From NCBI GenBank assembly GCA_021827705.1, contig JAKAUQ010000028.1:37877-101876 (forward strand): a stretch of 64,000 nucleotides of DNA, given 5' to 3'. Below are positions 9,196 through 17,028 of this stretch, piece after piece. Each line of letters opens with the position of its first letter. The stretch's first letter is position 1. The notes under the pieces were generated by a model. It ran no database searches and was not told where the DNA came from. It saw nothing but the letters and a program-made list of their open reading frames with translations. The translations under genes were made by a program, and so were the position numbers. The stretch comes from Actinomycetes bacterium (GTDB lineage: Bacteria > Actinomycetota > Acidimicrobiia > Acidimicrobiales > RAAP-2).

Positions 9196-9623
9196 TCCGT
9201 CGGGCGGCCGCCACGGTGGCCGCCGCGGTGGTGCTCGCCGCGTGCGGGACCGTGCGCACACCCGGCCAGGCCCTGCGCTCGTGGTCTGTCGCCAGCGGGT
9301 TCGGCTCGGCCGCCGTCACGCTGCACGGTGACGCTGTGTCGGTCGCTCGGGTGCTGCGCGGACCCGACCCCACCGCCAAGCGGCTGCATCTGGTGTGCGC
9401 CGTTTTGCTGGTGGACTCTGAGGCGGCCAACGCATCGCTGCCCACGCCGGTGGACCAGGTCACGCGCCTGCTGTCACGCGCCTACGACTCGCTCGGGGCC
9501 GCCGCGCACCTGTGCTACGGGGCAGCGGGCGCGGGCGGGCGCCAGGCCGCACTCGCCGAACTCCAGCGGGCGACTGCTCAGCTCGCCGAGGGGCGCGCGG
9601 CGCTGGTCGCGCTGTCGGGCTAG
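9192..9623 (+). CDS. Small lipoprotein of unknown function
   Basis: 143 residues. It begins with Arg-Arg, a hydrophobic stretch, then the lipobox VLAAC with the lipidated cysteine at residue 18, so it should be a membrane-anchored lipoprotein on the outer face. The mature part is Ala-rich and probably helical, with two further cysteines, and matches no family I recognise. It is translationally coupled to tyrS by an ATGA overlap. Its TAG stop is shared with the stop of the convergent gene through CTAG at 9620-9623. Confidence 0.75.
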   Translation: MIRRAAATVAAAVVLAACGTVRTPGQALRSWSVASGFGSAAVTLHGDAVSVARVLRGPDPTAKRLHLVCAVLLVDSEAANASLPTPVDQVTRLLSRAYDSLGAAAHLCYGAAGAGGRQAALAELQRATAQLAEGRAALVALSG

Positions 9624-9844
9624 GACGCGGGCGGGCGCAGGTCGATGCGCAGGTGGAGGATTCCGTCTTCCACGACGGCTTCAGCGTCGCCGATCATGGC
9701 GTAGTCCTGGAAGTCGAGCTGGGCGGCCTCGAGAAAGCGCTGGCGCTCGGGCCCCTCCACCGGGGGCAATCCCCGCCGGCGTACGGCATCCGCCCTCTCG
9801 CGAAAGCGCGCGATCATGTCGTTGGGGTCGAAGGCGCTCGTCAC
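9620..9844 (-). CDS. Conserved small actinobacterial protein, function unknown
   Basis: A 74-residue acidic soluble protein with the core FRERADAVRRRGLPPVEG and AQLDFQDYAMIGDAEAVVED. I recall similar short proteins in other actinobacteria but know no function. No signal peptide, membrane segment or cysteine. The GTG start lies 6 nt after a TAACAT -10 element on the minus strand, which supports a real leaderless gene. It ends in the shared CTAG stop with the lipoprotein gene. Confidence 0.7.
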   Translation of the reverse strand: MTSAFDPNDMIARFRERADAVRRRGLPPVEGPERQRFLEAAQLDFQDYAMIGDAEAVVEDGILHLRIDLRPPAS

Positions 9845-9850
9845 GCCGAG

Positions 9851-9856
9851 ATGTTA
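9851..9856 (-). promoter_or_regulatory. -10 element of leaderless promoter for the 74-residue gene
   Basis: TAACAT on the minus strand, 6 nt before the GTG start at 9844. Confidence 0.5.
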
Positions 9857-9889
9857 GGTCGATGTGGTCGTTGGCGGGGTACCAGTTGG

Positions 9890-9895
9890 TAGTAT
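9890..9895 (+). promoter_or_regulatory. -10 element before a leaderless mini-ORF
   Basis: TAGTAT, 5 nt before the ATG at 9901. Transcription would start at or next to that ATG. Confidence 0.5.
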
Positions 9896-9900
9896 CGACC

Positions 9901-9954
9901 ATGGCGTGCGGGTCCAGCGCCGGGTTGCCGCCAGGTATGGCCCGCGACCAGTGA
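9901..9954 (+). CDS. Putative leaderless leader peptide (17 residues)
   Basis: A short open frame encoding MACGSSAGLPPGMARDQ. It starts 5 nt after a TAGTAT box, and its TGA stop overlaps the GAGGAG ribosome binding site of the next gene. A ribosome terminating here would sit on that site, so translational coupling or attenuation is plausible. I infer this from layout only; the peptide may have no function of its own. Confidence 0.4.
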   Translation: MACGSSAGLPPGMARDQ

Positions 9955-9963
9955 GGAGTTGCC

Positions 9964-10176
9964 GTGAAAAAGGGTCGCCACCGTCGCTTCGTCGAAGCCC
10001 GCGAGCTCAAGCGATCCACTGGTCCTCAGGCCACGGCGTGCCCGGAGTGCGGAGCGGCTCCCGATGACGTTCACGCCGAGTGGTGCCTGGCCGAGGAGGA
10101 TCGGTTTGACGAGATCCTGGGCAGCCTGCCTCGCGCCGCTGTCACCGAGGACGACCCGTTGGCGGCCGAGAGCTGA
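9964..10176 (+). CDS. Small zinc-ribbon-like protein
   Basis: 70 residues. A basic N-terminus (KKGRHRRFVEARELKR) is followed by a probable metal site CPECG at Cys26/Cys29 with His37 and Cys41 in VHAEWC, then an acidic tail. This could bind zinc and perhaps nucleic acid; no named family is recognised. The GTG start has a good GAGGAG ribosome binding site 5 nt upstream. The gene is convergent with the next one, with 5 nt between stops. Confidence 0.7.
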   Translation: MKKGRHRRFVEARELKRSTGPQATACPECGAAPDDVHAEWCLAEEDRFDEILGSLPRAAVTEDDPLAAES

Positions 10177-10181
10177 GTCTC

Positions 10182-10928
10182 TCAGCCCCGGGGTGCCCGA
10201 CGTCGGGGGACCGCGACCGGTCGCGCCGCCGCTGGCCGCTTGGGGCGAGCCTTCAGGTAGGCGAGGAGTCGCGCGTAGATCTGGGGGCCCACCATCGCCG
10301 TGAGCTCGTCGGCCATCTCGTCGGCCACGCGACGCGTGCCGACGTAGGCGTCGGGAGACTCGGTGCACCACCAGTGGAAATCATCGCCGCCCGCGCCCCA
10401 GTGACGGCGCAGCCACGGGCCGACGTGCGTCACCACGTGCCCGGAGTCGGTGACGTGATCCTCACGGTGCAAGGGGAGCTGCCAGCACACGTCGGGCTTG
10501 ACGCCCACGTAGCTGCGCCCCTCGTCCAGCGCCAGCAGGTGCAGCGCGCAACCGGGTCCGCGGGCGAAATCGGGCCGGTTGAGGAAGATGCACGCGTCCT
10601 CGACCAGCCGCGTCATGAGCTCGCCCGAGCGGGTGACCCGGGTCGTGGCACGCCGTCGGCCGCGGTGGTTCTGCCACTGCTCGGGCGTGAGCCTCGCGGC
10701 GGCCTCCTCGACGCGTCGGCGATCGGCTTCGTCGCTCAGGTGCGCCCCGTAGCTGCAGCAGCCCTGGGCGAGCTCCGGAGTCGCCTCGGTCAAGACGCCC
10801 TGGCAGCCCTGGCCGAAGATACAGGTCCAGGCGCTGGACAGGAAGGTGACGTCGAGCATCCAGGTCCGCTGCTCGCGGTCATCTTCGAAGGCCACCCACT
10901 CGTGCGTGTCGGCGGAGGGCATGGTCAC
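10182..10928 (-). CDS. Conserved cysteine-rich protein, possible metal or Fe-S binder
   Basis: 248 residues, soluble. Cysteines cluster in conserved-looking contexts: WTCIFGQGCQGV, QGCCSYGAHLSDE, EDACIFLNR, GPGCALH, KPDVCWQLP and WWCTE, with nearby histidines. This recalls YkgJ/DUF3109-type cysteine-cluster proteins of unknown function, but I cannot assign it firmly. The tail is basic and Pro/Ala-rich. The GTG start at 10928 lies 6 nt after TAGGTT, and it is divergent from the Fe-S assembly-like gene at 10989, which makes a link to Fe-S metabolism reasonable as inference. Confidence 0.72.
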   Translation of the reverse strand: MTMPSADTHEWVAFEDDREQRTWMLDVTFLSSAWTCIFGQGCQGVLTEATPELAQGCCSYGAHLSDEADRRRVEEAAARLTPEQWQNHRGRRRATTRVTRSGELMTRLVEDACIFLNRPDFARGPGCALHLLALDEGRSYVGVKPDVCWQLPLHREDHVTDSGHVVTHVGPWLRRHWGAGGDDFHWWCTESPDAYVGTRRVADEMADELTAMVGPQIYARLLAYLKARPKRPAAARPVAVPRRRAPRG

Positions 10929-10934
10929 GGGTCG

Positions 10935-10940
10935 AACCTA
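10935..10940 (-). promoter_or_regulatory. -10 element of leaderless promoter for the Cys-rich gene
   Basis: TAGGTT on the minus strand, 6 nt before GTG at 10928. It shares a 60-nt divergent region with the promoter at 10977. Confidence 0.5.
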
Positions 10941-10976
10941 GTACGGTCGGTCGATCGATCTCTCTGAGCCCGCCTC

Positions 10977-10982
10977 TACACT
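10977..10982 (+). promoter_or_regulatory. -10 element of leaderless nfu promoter
   Basis: TACACT, 6 nt before GTG at 10989. Confidence 0.55.
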
Positions 10983-10988
10983 GGCGGG

Positions 10989-11642
10989 GTGACGACCGTG
11001 GATAGCGCCGAGATCCTGACCATCACCGACGAAGCCCGCAATGTCGTGCTCGACGCCCTGGCCAACGAGGATCGCAGCGACGAGCTGGCCCTGTGGGTCG
11101 AGGTCACCGGGACGCGCCTGGGTGGCTACACCTACGACCTCTACTTCTCGGATCTGGCCGACGTGCCCACGGGCGCCTCGGTGACGCGCGACGGCGAGGT
11201 CAGCATCGTCGTGCCGGCTCCGAGCATCGAGCGCCTGCGGGGCAGCCGTCTGGAGTTCGCCGCTAACGGCGGCGGGGGCCTGGTGCTTGTCAACCCGAAC
11301 GCGCCCGCGCCCAGCGAGATGTACCCGGGCGTGCCCGCCGACATCTTGAGCCTGGGCGTGAGTGGACCGCTGGCCCAGCGCGCGATCGCCGTGCTCGACG
11401 AGACGATCAACCCGTCTATCGCCTCGCACGGCGGCGTGGCCGACCTCGTTGCCCTGGACGAGGACAAGCGGGTGGCCTACATCGTCATGGGCGGCGGCTG
11501 CCAGGGCTGCTCGCTGAGTCGGATGACGTTGTCCCAGGGAATCGAGAAGGCTCTCGTGGAGGCCATCCCCGAGCTGACGGGTGTCGTGGACGTCACCGAC
11601 CACGCCTCGGGGACCAACCCCTTCTACGCCGAGGAGTCCTGA
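10989..11642 (+). CDS. NfuA-type Fe-S cluster carrier (degenerate HesB domain plus NifU domain)
   Basis: 217 residues. The N-terminal half resembles an A-type (HesB/IscA) fold but lacks the usual scaffold cysteines. The C-terminal half is a NifU domain with GGGCQGCSLSRMTL, whose Cys171 and Cys174 form the CxxC that bridges a 4Fe-4S cluster in NfuA dimers. This layout is that of NfuA, which delivers clusters to target enzymes. It is alone on the plus strand, divergent from the Cys-rich gene. The leaderless promoter supports the GTG start. Confidence 0.85.
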   Translation: MTTVDSAEILTITDEARNVVLDALANEDRSDELALWVEVTGTRLGGYTYDLYFSDLADVPTGASVTRDGEVSIVVPAPSIERLRGSRLEFAANGGGGLVLVNPNAPAPSEMYPGVPADILSLGVSGPLAQRAIAVLDETINPSIASHGGVADLVALDEDKRVAYIVMGGGCQGCSLSRMTLSQGIEKALVEAIPELTGVVDVTDHASGTNPFYAEES

Positions 11643-11674
11643 GGAGGGCACCCGCGGGGGCGCGGATGCGGCCC

Positions 11675-11680
11675 TAGACT
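11675..11680 (+). promoter_or_regulatory. -10 element of leaderless aroC promoter
   Basis: TAGACT, 6 nt before the aroC ATG at 11687; start of the shikimate operon. Confidence 0.6.
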
Positions 11681-11686
11681 CGGGCG

Positions 11687-12871
11687 ATGCTCCGCTTCCT
11701 CACGGCCGGTGAGAGCCACGGCCCAGCGCTGAGCGTGATCGTCGAGGGGCTGCCCGCCGGCCTACCCGTCAGCGCCGACGAGATCGTCGACGAGCTCGCT
11801 CGTCGACGCCTGGGCTACGGGAGAGGCCCGCGGATGCGCTTCGAGCGCGATGAGCTGCGCATCGTGGGCGGCGTGCGCCACGGGCGCACCCTGGGGTCCC
11901 CGGTGGCGCTCGAGATCGCCAACACGGAGTGGCCCAAGTGGGAGCAGGAGATGTCGGCCGCCCCTGGTCAGCCCAGCCGTCGCCTGACGGCGCCCCGGCC
12001 GGGTCACGCCGATCTGGCCGGCATGCAGAAGTACGGCTTCGACGACGCGCGCGATGTCCTGGAGCGATCCAGCGCGCGCGAGACAGCCGCCCGGGTGGCG
12101 GCCGGGTCACTGGCCAAGGCACTGCTCGCGCGCATCGGCGTGCGGATCCTCAGCCACGTGGTCCGCATCGGGTCGGTGGCACTCGCGCCGGGCTACCGGC
12201 CCGGGCCCGACGACCTCGGCGCCATCGACGCCGATGAGGTGCGCTGCGCGGACGCGACGGTCAGCGCGCAGATGATCGCCGAGATCCGCGCTGCCGCCAA
12301 GGAGGGCGACTCCCTGGGCGGAATCGTCGAAGTCCTGGCCTTCGGCGTCCCGGTGGGACTGGGCAGCTACGTGCAGTGGGACCGCAAGCTCGACGGCCGC
12401 CTGGCGGGGGCCCTCATGAGCATCCCAGCCGTCAAGGGCATCGAGCTCGGCGACGGCTGGACCCAGGCGGCCCAGCGCGGCAGTCAGGCCCACGACGCCA
12501 TCTTCGTGGAGCCGGCCCAGCACGCGGCGGGCGGCTTCGGGCGGCGCAGCGACCACGCGGGCGGTCTGGAGGGCGGTGTGACCTCGGGGGCGCCTCTGAT
12601 CATCCGGGCGGCGATGAAGCCACTGGCCACGCTGAATCGTCCCGTGCTCGAGACCGTGGACCTGTCGACGGGTGAGTCGACGGTCTCGTTCAAGGAGCGC
12701 ACCGACGTGACGGCCGTGCCCGCGCTCGGCGTGGTGGCCGAGGCCATGACGGCGCTGATCCTGGCCGACGAGGCGTTGCGCAAGTTCGGTGGCGACTCGG
12801 TCGCGGAGTTCGTGCGCAATCGGGACGCCTTCGTGGACCACCTCGGGACGGCGCCGTCGGCCGCCCGGTGA
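11687..12871 (+). CDS. aroC: Chorismate synthase
   Basis: 394 residues, full length. It converts EPSP to chorismate using reduced FMN, the last shikimate step. Signature blocks are present: LTAGESHGP at the N-terminus, [29 protein letters not shown], and the late [13 protein letters not shown]. It opens the cluster aroC-aroK-aroB-aroQ, and its product also feeds menaquinone synthesis whose genes are a few kilobases away. Confidence 0.97.
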   Translation: MLRFLTAGESHGPALSVIVEGLPAGLPVSADEIVDELARRRLGYGRGPRMRFERDELRIVGGVRHGRTLGSPVALEIANTEWPKWEQEMSAAPGQPSRRLTAPRPGHADLAGMQKYGFDDARDVLERSSARETAARVAAGSLAKALLARIGVRILSHVVRIGSVALAPGYRPGPDDLGAIDADEVRCADATVSAQMIAEIRAAAKEGDSLGGIVEVLAFGVPVGLGSYVQWDRKLDGRLAGALMSIPAVKGIELGDGWTQAAQRGSQAHDAIFVEPAQHAAGGFGRRSDHAGGLEGGVTSGAPLIIRAAMKPLATLNRPVLETVDLSTGESTVSFKERTDVTAVPALGVVAEAMTALILADEALRKFGGDSVAEFVRNRDAFVDHLGTAPSAAR

Positions 12872-12875
12872 CGTC

Positions 12876-13367
12876 GTGGCCCGCCTCGTCCTGGTCGGAC
12901 TGCCCGGTAGCGGCAAGAGCACGGTGGCCCGCCGGTTGGCCCAGCACTGGGGCTGTGACGCCATCGACATCGACGAGGCGCTCGCGGCGCGCTACGGATC
13001 CACGGCCGCGGACCTGCTGCGCGAGATCGGCGAGGAGCGCTTCCGCGATGAGGAGGCCGCGGTGCTGCGTGCCTGCATCGAGTCCGACGCCGTGATCGCC
13101 ACCGGCGGCGGGGTGGTCGAGAATGCGGGGGCGCGCGAACTGCTGCGGGCCCAGACCACCGTGTGGCTGCGGGTCGGTGTGGACTGCCTGGTGACGCGGG
13201 TTGCCGAGGGCGACCGCCCGCTGCTGGGCGGAGATGTCGTCGAGCGCCTGACGGTACTGGCCGCGCGGCGCGAGCACTGGTACGCGTCGGTGGCCCACGT
13301 GAGCGTGGACGGCGAGCCGCCCCTCGACGAGGTCGTGCAGGCGATCACGGCCCTGGTGCGCTCGTGA
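12876..13367 (+). CDS. aroK: Shikimate kinase
   Basis: 163 residues. P-loop GLPGSGKST follows the first strand; the shikimate-binding DIDEAL and the GGGVVE segment are present. The frame is open further upstream inside aroC, but GTG at 12876, 4 nt after the aroC stop, places the P-loop at the normal distance from the N-terminus. Its stop overlaps aroB (GTGA). Confidence 0.93.
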   Translation: MARLVLVGLPGSGKSTVARRLAQHWGCDAIDIDEALAARYGSTAADLLREIGEERFRDEEAAVLRACIESDAVIATGGGVVENAGARELLRAQTTVWLRVGVDCLVTRVAEGDRPLLGGDVVERLTVLAARREHWYASVAHVSVDGEPPLDEVVQAITALVRS

Positions 13368-14434
13368 AGATCCCCGTCGCCACCACGCCGCCCTACGACG
13401 TCGAGGTCGGCCCCGGCGTGCGCGGCCGGGTCGCGGCGCTGGTCGCCGCCACGCGGCCGATGGCGCGAGCCGCCGCCGTGGTCACGACGGCGCCGCTACG
13501 GCACTGGCCGTGGAGCGGCGTGGACACGGGACTCGACCAGATGGTGTTGGAGGTCCCCGACGGCGAGCGCGCCAAGAGCCTGGCCGAGGTCGAGCGGCTC
13601 TGCGAGGCGTTCGCCGAGGCCGGTCTGTCGCGCGACGACGTCGTCGTGGCGCTGGGCGGGGGAGCCGTGACGGACCTGGCGGGCTTCGCGGCCGCCGTCT
13701 ATCTGCGGGGCGTGAGCGTGGTCCACGTGCCGACGACCCTGCTGGCCATGGTCGACGCGTCCGTGGGTGGCAAGACCGGAGTCAACCTGCGCGCGGGCAA
13801 GAACCTCGTGGGGGCCTTCCACCAGCCCCTCGGGGTCCTCGCCGACACCGAGGTCCTGGCGACTTTGCCAGAGCGAGAGCGGCGCAGCGGACTGGGCGAG
13901 ATCGCCAAGTGCTGGCTGCTCGAGGGGCGCGACAGCGATGCGGTGATCCAAGCGGACGACGAGACCCTCATCGCGGTGTCCCTGGAGCTCAAGGCCCGGC
14001 TGGTGGCGCGCGACGAGCACGAGCTCGGGGCCCGGGCGCTGCTCAACTACGGGCACACCCTGGGCCACGCGGTCGAGCGCCTGGTCCTGGAGCGGGACCC
14101 CGACGGCCTGCGTCACGGCGAGGCCGTGGCCGTGGGCATCGCCTTCGCGGTGCGCGTGGCGGCCCGGCTGGGGCGGGTGGGCGACGCGGTGGTCGACGAG
14201 CACGACCGCATCCTGGCGGCGCTGGGCTTGCGCCGATGGCTGCCCCCGGGACTGTCGGTGGATGAGTTGATGGCCTACATGGCACGCGACAAGAAGGCGC
14301 GCCACGACTTGCGCTTCGTCCTTCCGGGACCCGACGGGTTCGAGCTGGTGGCCGGAATCGACGCGGACGTCGTGCGCGCGGCCCTCGCGACGTTCGCCGC
14401 CGAGTCGTTGGGTCGCGGGGCGACTGGTGAGTAG
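13364..14434 (+). CDS. aroB: 3-Dehydroquinate synthase
   Basis: 356 residues, NAD- and metal-dependent; converts DAHP to 3-dehydroquinate. Motifs: VVALGGGAVTDLAGFAAA for NAD binding, PTTLLAMVDASVGGKTGVN, and the metal ligands in LNYGHTLGHAVE and RHGEAVAVG. The open frame extends upstream through aroK, but the GTG overlapping the aroK stop gives the family length. Confidence 0.96.
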   Translation: MKIPVATTPPYDVEVGPGVRGRVAALVAATRPMARAAAVVTTAPLRHWPWSGVDTGLDQMVLEVPDGERAKSLAEVERLCEAFAEAGLSRDDVVVALGGGAVTDLAGFAAAVYLRGVSVVHVPTTLLAMVDASVGGKTGVNLRAGKNLVGAFHQPLGVLADTEVLATLPERERRSGLGEIAKCWLLEGRDSDAVIQADDETLIAVSLELKARLVARDEHELGARALLNYGHTLGHAVERLVLERDPDGLRHGEAVAVGIAFAVRVAARLGRVGDAVVDEHDRILAALGLRRWLPPGLSVDELMAYMARDKKARHDLRFVLPGPDGFELVAGIDADVVRAALATFAAESLGRGATGE

Positions 14435-14455
14435 GGTGACGAGACGGAGGTGACA

Positions 14456-14926
14456 GTGGGCGCGCAGCGAGAGATCCTCCTGGTGTCGGGGCCTAATCTC
14501 GACCTGCTGGGCCAGCGTGACCCGCGCCACTACGGCACGGCGACGCTCGACGAGATCGTCGAGCGCACGCGGCGCCGGGCCGCCGCAGCTGGGCTGGACG
14601 TGCGCCACGTCCAGTCCAATGCCGAGAGCGTCTTGATCGAGGCGGTGCACGCGGCGCGCCAGACGGCGATCGCCCTCATCATCAACGCGGGGGCTCTCAC
14701 GCACAGCTCGTGGGCGCTCCACGATGCGCTGGAGGCCTTCGCCGGCGTGAAGGTGGAGGTTCACCTCTCGAATCCCGCCGCGCGGGAGGGATTCCGGCAC
14801 CTGTCGACGCTGGCGAACGTGGTGAACGGCACTGTGGCCGGCTTCGGGCCGCTCGGCTACGAGCTGGCCGTCGACGCCGTGGTGGCGCTGCTCGGCTCGC
14901 CGGGCACCTCGGGCCGCCTAGACTGA
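14456..14926 (+). CDS. aroQ: 3-Dehydroquinate dehydratase, type II
   Basis: 156 residues from the GTG at 14456, which has GGAGG five nucleotides before it; an in-frame GTG at 14450 overlaps that site. It dehydrates 3-dehydroquinate to 3-dehydroshikimate. Type II signatures: SGPNLDLLGQRDPRHYG with the catalytic Tyr, IINAGALTHSSWAL, and VEVHLSNPAAREGFRHLS. The stop codon overlaps the -10 element of the efp promoter. Confidence 0.95.
   Translation: MGAQREILLVSGPNLDLLGQRDPRHYGTATLDEIVERTRRRAAAAGLDVRHVQSNAESVLIEAVHAARQTAIALIINAGALTHSSWALHDALEAFAGVKVEVHLSNPAAREGFRHLSTLANVVNGTVAGFGPLGYELAVDAVVALLGSPGTSGRLD
14919..14924 (+). promoter_or_regulatory. -10 element of efp promoter
   Basis: TAGACT overlapping the aroQ stop. 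Transcription would start near 14931, giving a leader of about 27 nt with GAAAGGA as ribosome binding site. Unlike most promoters here, this one makes a leadered mRNA. Confidence 0.5.
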
Positions 14927-14957
14927 TTCACTGCCGCGCAGCGAAAGGACCGGGTTG

Positions 14958-15521
14958 ATGGCCGCCATCTCCAGCAACGACTTGAAGAATGGGATGACCC
15001 TGCAAGTCGAGGACGGGCTCTTCACGGTCGTCGAGTTCCAGCACGTCAAGCCGGGCAAGGGTGGTGCCTTCGTGCGCACCAAGCTGCGCAACGCTCGCAG
15101 TGGCGCCGTGATCGAGAGGACCTACCGGGCCGATGAGCGTCTGGAGCAGGCGATCATCGACAAGCGCGATATGCAGTACCTGTACCGCGACGGCGAGGAC
15201 TTCGTCTTCATGGACCAGGTCAGCTACGACCAGGTCTCGGTCGCGGCCGGGCGCCTGGGCGACGCGGTCAACTTCCTCAAGGAGACCGGGACGGTCATGC
15301 TGATCCTGCACGGTGACGAGATCATCGGCGTCGAGCTCCCCGCGTCGGTCGAGCTGGCCATCGCGGAGACCGAGCCCGGGATCCAGGGCGACCGGGTCTC
15401 TGGCGCACGCAAGGCGGCGACCCTCGAGACCGGGCTCGTGGTCCAGGTGCCACTGTTCGTCGGTCCCGGCGAGGTGATCAAGGTGGACACCCGTACCGGC
15501 GAGTACATCACCCGGGCCTAG
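14958..15521 (+). CDS. efp: Elongation factor P
   Basis: 187 residues, three beta-barrel domains. It rescues ribosomes stalled at polyproline. The tip loop reads VKPGKGGAF with Lys34 at the functional position. No earP or epmABC genes are adjacent. ATG at 14958 is preferred over TTG at 14955 because the ribosome binding site GAAAGGA is better spaced. Its stop overlaps the nusB start by one base. Confidence 0.96.
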   Translation: MAAISSNDLKNGMTLQVEDGLFTVVEFQHVKPGKGGAFVRTKLRNARSGAVIERTYRADERLEQAIIDKRDMQYLYRDGEDFVFMDQVSYDQVSVAAGRLGDAVNFLKETGTVMLILHGDEIIGVELPASVELAIAETEPGIQGDRVSGARKAATLETGLVVQVPLFVGPGEVIKVDTRTGEYITRA

Positions 15522-15919
15522 TGACGACGGCCGACGTCCCGCGACGACAGGCTCGCGAGCGCGCTCTGGAGGTCCTGTACGAGGCGACGCTCAAGGGGCG
15601 TTCCGTGCCGCAGATCATCGCCGAGCACCCGCTGCCCCTCGACCCCTACGCGGAGCGCCTGGCGCGCTCGGCTGACGAGCAGCGCAGTGACCTGGAGGCC
15701 CGGGTGGCCGCCGTGCTGGAGGGCTGGACGCTGGAGCGTCTCGCCGTGATCGATCGCCTGGTGCTGGTCCTGGCCCTGGCCGAGCTGAGCTGGCCCGACG
15801 CCCCCCCGCGGGCGGTCGTCTTGAACGAGGCCGTCGAGCTGGCGCGGACCTACTCGACGGACGCGTCGCCCTCCTTCGTCAACGGCGTGCTGGTGGGCTG
15901 TCTCGCCGCGGGGGGCTGA
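15521..15919 (+). CDS. nusB: Transcription antitermination factor NusB
   Basis: 132 residues, all-helical. It binds boxA RNA with NusE and supports antitermination in rRNA operons, such as the one at the end of this window. RRQARERALEVLYEA and AVVLNEAVELARTYSTDASPSFVNGVL are the family signatures. The efp-nusB order is common in bacteria. The last 70 nt overlap the convergent membrane-protein gene. Confidence 0.93.
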   Translation: MTTADVPRRQARERALEVLYEATLKGRSVPQIIAEHPLPLDPYAERLARSADEQRSDLEARVAAVLEGWTLERLAVIDRLVLVLALAELSWPDAPPRAVVLNEAVELARTYSTDASPSFVNGVLVGCLAAGG

Positions 15920-16236
15920 GGGCTCGACGCCGCCTCCGTGCCGTGCACGCGGCTCAGGTAGTCGTTGTAGCGCTGGCGCGCGATATCGACGGCAGGCTCG
16001 GTTTCGGGGGCGGGGGAACTTGGCTGTGCCGCGCCATCGCTGAGAAGTTTCTTCCACATGTAGAGGGCGTAACCCGCGAGGATGGGCCACTCGAAAACGT
16101 ACGCCCACGACAGGGAATTTCCCTGAATTGCACGGTGGAGCTCGATCCCGAAGGCTGACCAGCAGATCAGCTGCGCCACCGTCACCAGCACGTGCAACTG
16201 GTGTCGCGAGCGAGCGTTCTTAGCCTTCTCAGACAC
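15850..16236 (-). CDS. Small membrane protein, paralogue of the one at 23098
   Basis: 128 residues with two hydrophobic segments (near residues 14-30 and 45-60) and a polar, Pro/Ser-rich tail. The core GNSLSWAYVFEWP recurs almost unchanged in the product of 23098-23427, so the two genes flanking the oxidase locus are paralogues. Function unknown; a role in oxidase assembly is inferred from position. The GTG start is 8 nt after a TACAGT -10 element. The tail overlaps nusB by 70 nt. Confidence 0.75.
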   Translation of the reverse strand: MSEKAKNARSRHQLHVLVTVAQLICWSAFGIELHRAIQGNSLSWAYVFEWPILAGYALYMWKKLLSDGAAQPSSPAPETEPAVDIARQRYNDYLSRVHGTEAASSPQPPAARQPTSTPLTKEGDASVE

Positions 16237-16244
16237 GAAGCCTC

Positions 16245-16250
16245 ACTGTA
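16245..16250 (-). promoter_or_regulatory. -10 element of leaderless promoter for the membrane protein at 16236
   Basis: TACAGT on the minus strand, 8 nt before GTG at 16236. Confidence 0.5.
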
Positions 16251-16264
16251 GCGAGCGTGGACGT

Positions 16265-16270
16265 TACCCT
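16265..16270 (+). promoter_or_regulatory. Possible -10 element for the oxidase operon
   Basis: TACCCT, 8 nt before an ATG at 16279 that is in frame with the cupredoxin-like gene. Either the protein starts leaderless at 16279, or the mRNA carries a leader to the ribosome-binding-site start at 16321. Confidence 0.4.
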
Positions 16271-16320
16271 CGACCGCGATGCAGTCCTGGGGCGAGCCGC
16301 GGGAAGCGAAGGAGAGCGCG

Positions 16321-17004
16321 ATGTCGATTCAGGGGAGGTTCGCCACCGTCGCGGTGCTGTTCTTGGTGGCGGTCGGCTTGATCATCTGGAGTGTGGCCGC
16401 CTTCCTCACGCCGGGCATTCCCGGCGGGGTCGTCAACTTCACCAACGCTCAGGGGGCCGGCCAGCCCGTGAACCTCCGGGTGCAGACGGTGGGCTCGATT
16501 GGCTACGGGCCGCATCCCACGTGGGTCTCGTATCTCGTCCAGGACCCCCACACCGGGTCCTGGATCCAGGACACGACCTGGGAGCTGCCCGCGCATCGCC
16601 TGATCCACATGACGGTGCTGCAGTACGACACGGGCGGCGCGCTGCGCAACCAGGAGTGGGGCCAGGTGCAAGGCACGATCGGCACGACGGCCTCGTTGAA
16701 CGGGTCCGCCTACAGCCTCTACGACTCGAACGCCGGCAACGGCGTGGGGCACACCTTCTCGGTTCCGGGGCTCAACATCAACGTACCGCTGGTCGGCGTG
16801 AGCTCGACGGCGCAGGTGTGCGGCTCGGCGCCCTGCACGCCCAGTCAGCCGCACAACACGATCACCTTCAGCTTCACGACGCCGGGACCGGGCAACTACC
16901 ACTGGCAGTGCTTCGTCCCGTGCGGCCTGGGATACCTGTTCGGCAACGGCGGCCCCATGGCGACGCAGAACTACATGGGCGGCTTCTTGGACGTGGTCCG
17001 CTAA
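16321..17004 (+). CDS. Membrane-anchored cupredoxin-like protein of the oxidase operon
   Basis: 227 residues with one N-terminal membrane anchor (about residues 7-29) and an exported domain. The end has a cupredoxin look: PHNTITFSFTTPG, then YHWQCFVPCG and a late GGPM. The CxxxC recalls the CuA loop of oxidase subunit II, but the Glu between the cysteines and the His after them are absent. It may be a copper electron donor or a structural subunit. The start has GAAGGAG 6 nt upstream; a leaderless start at 16279 would add 14 residues. It precedes subunit II directly. Confidence 0.7.
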   Translation: MSIQGRFATVAVLFLVAVGLIIWSVAAFLTPGIPGGVVNFTNAQGAGQPVNLRVQTVGSIGYGPHPTWVSYLVQDPHTGSWIQDTTWELPAHRLIHMTVLQYDTGGALRNQEWGQVQGTIGTTASLNGSAYSLYDSNAGNGVGHTFSVPGLNINVPLVGVSSTAQVCGSAPCTPSQPHNTITFSFTTPGPGNYHWQCFVPCGLGYLFGNGGPMATQNYMGGFLDVVR

Positions 17005-17028
17005 GCGATGGCAACGGAGCGTGCAACG

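Noticed and set aside
13496..14800. A 434-codon minus-strand frame opposite aroB and aroQ
   Set aside because: The plus-strand enzymes are complete with catalytic motifs; the antisense translation has no protein-like features.
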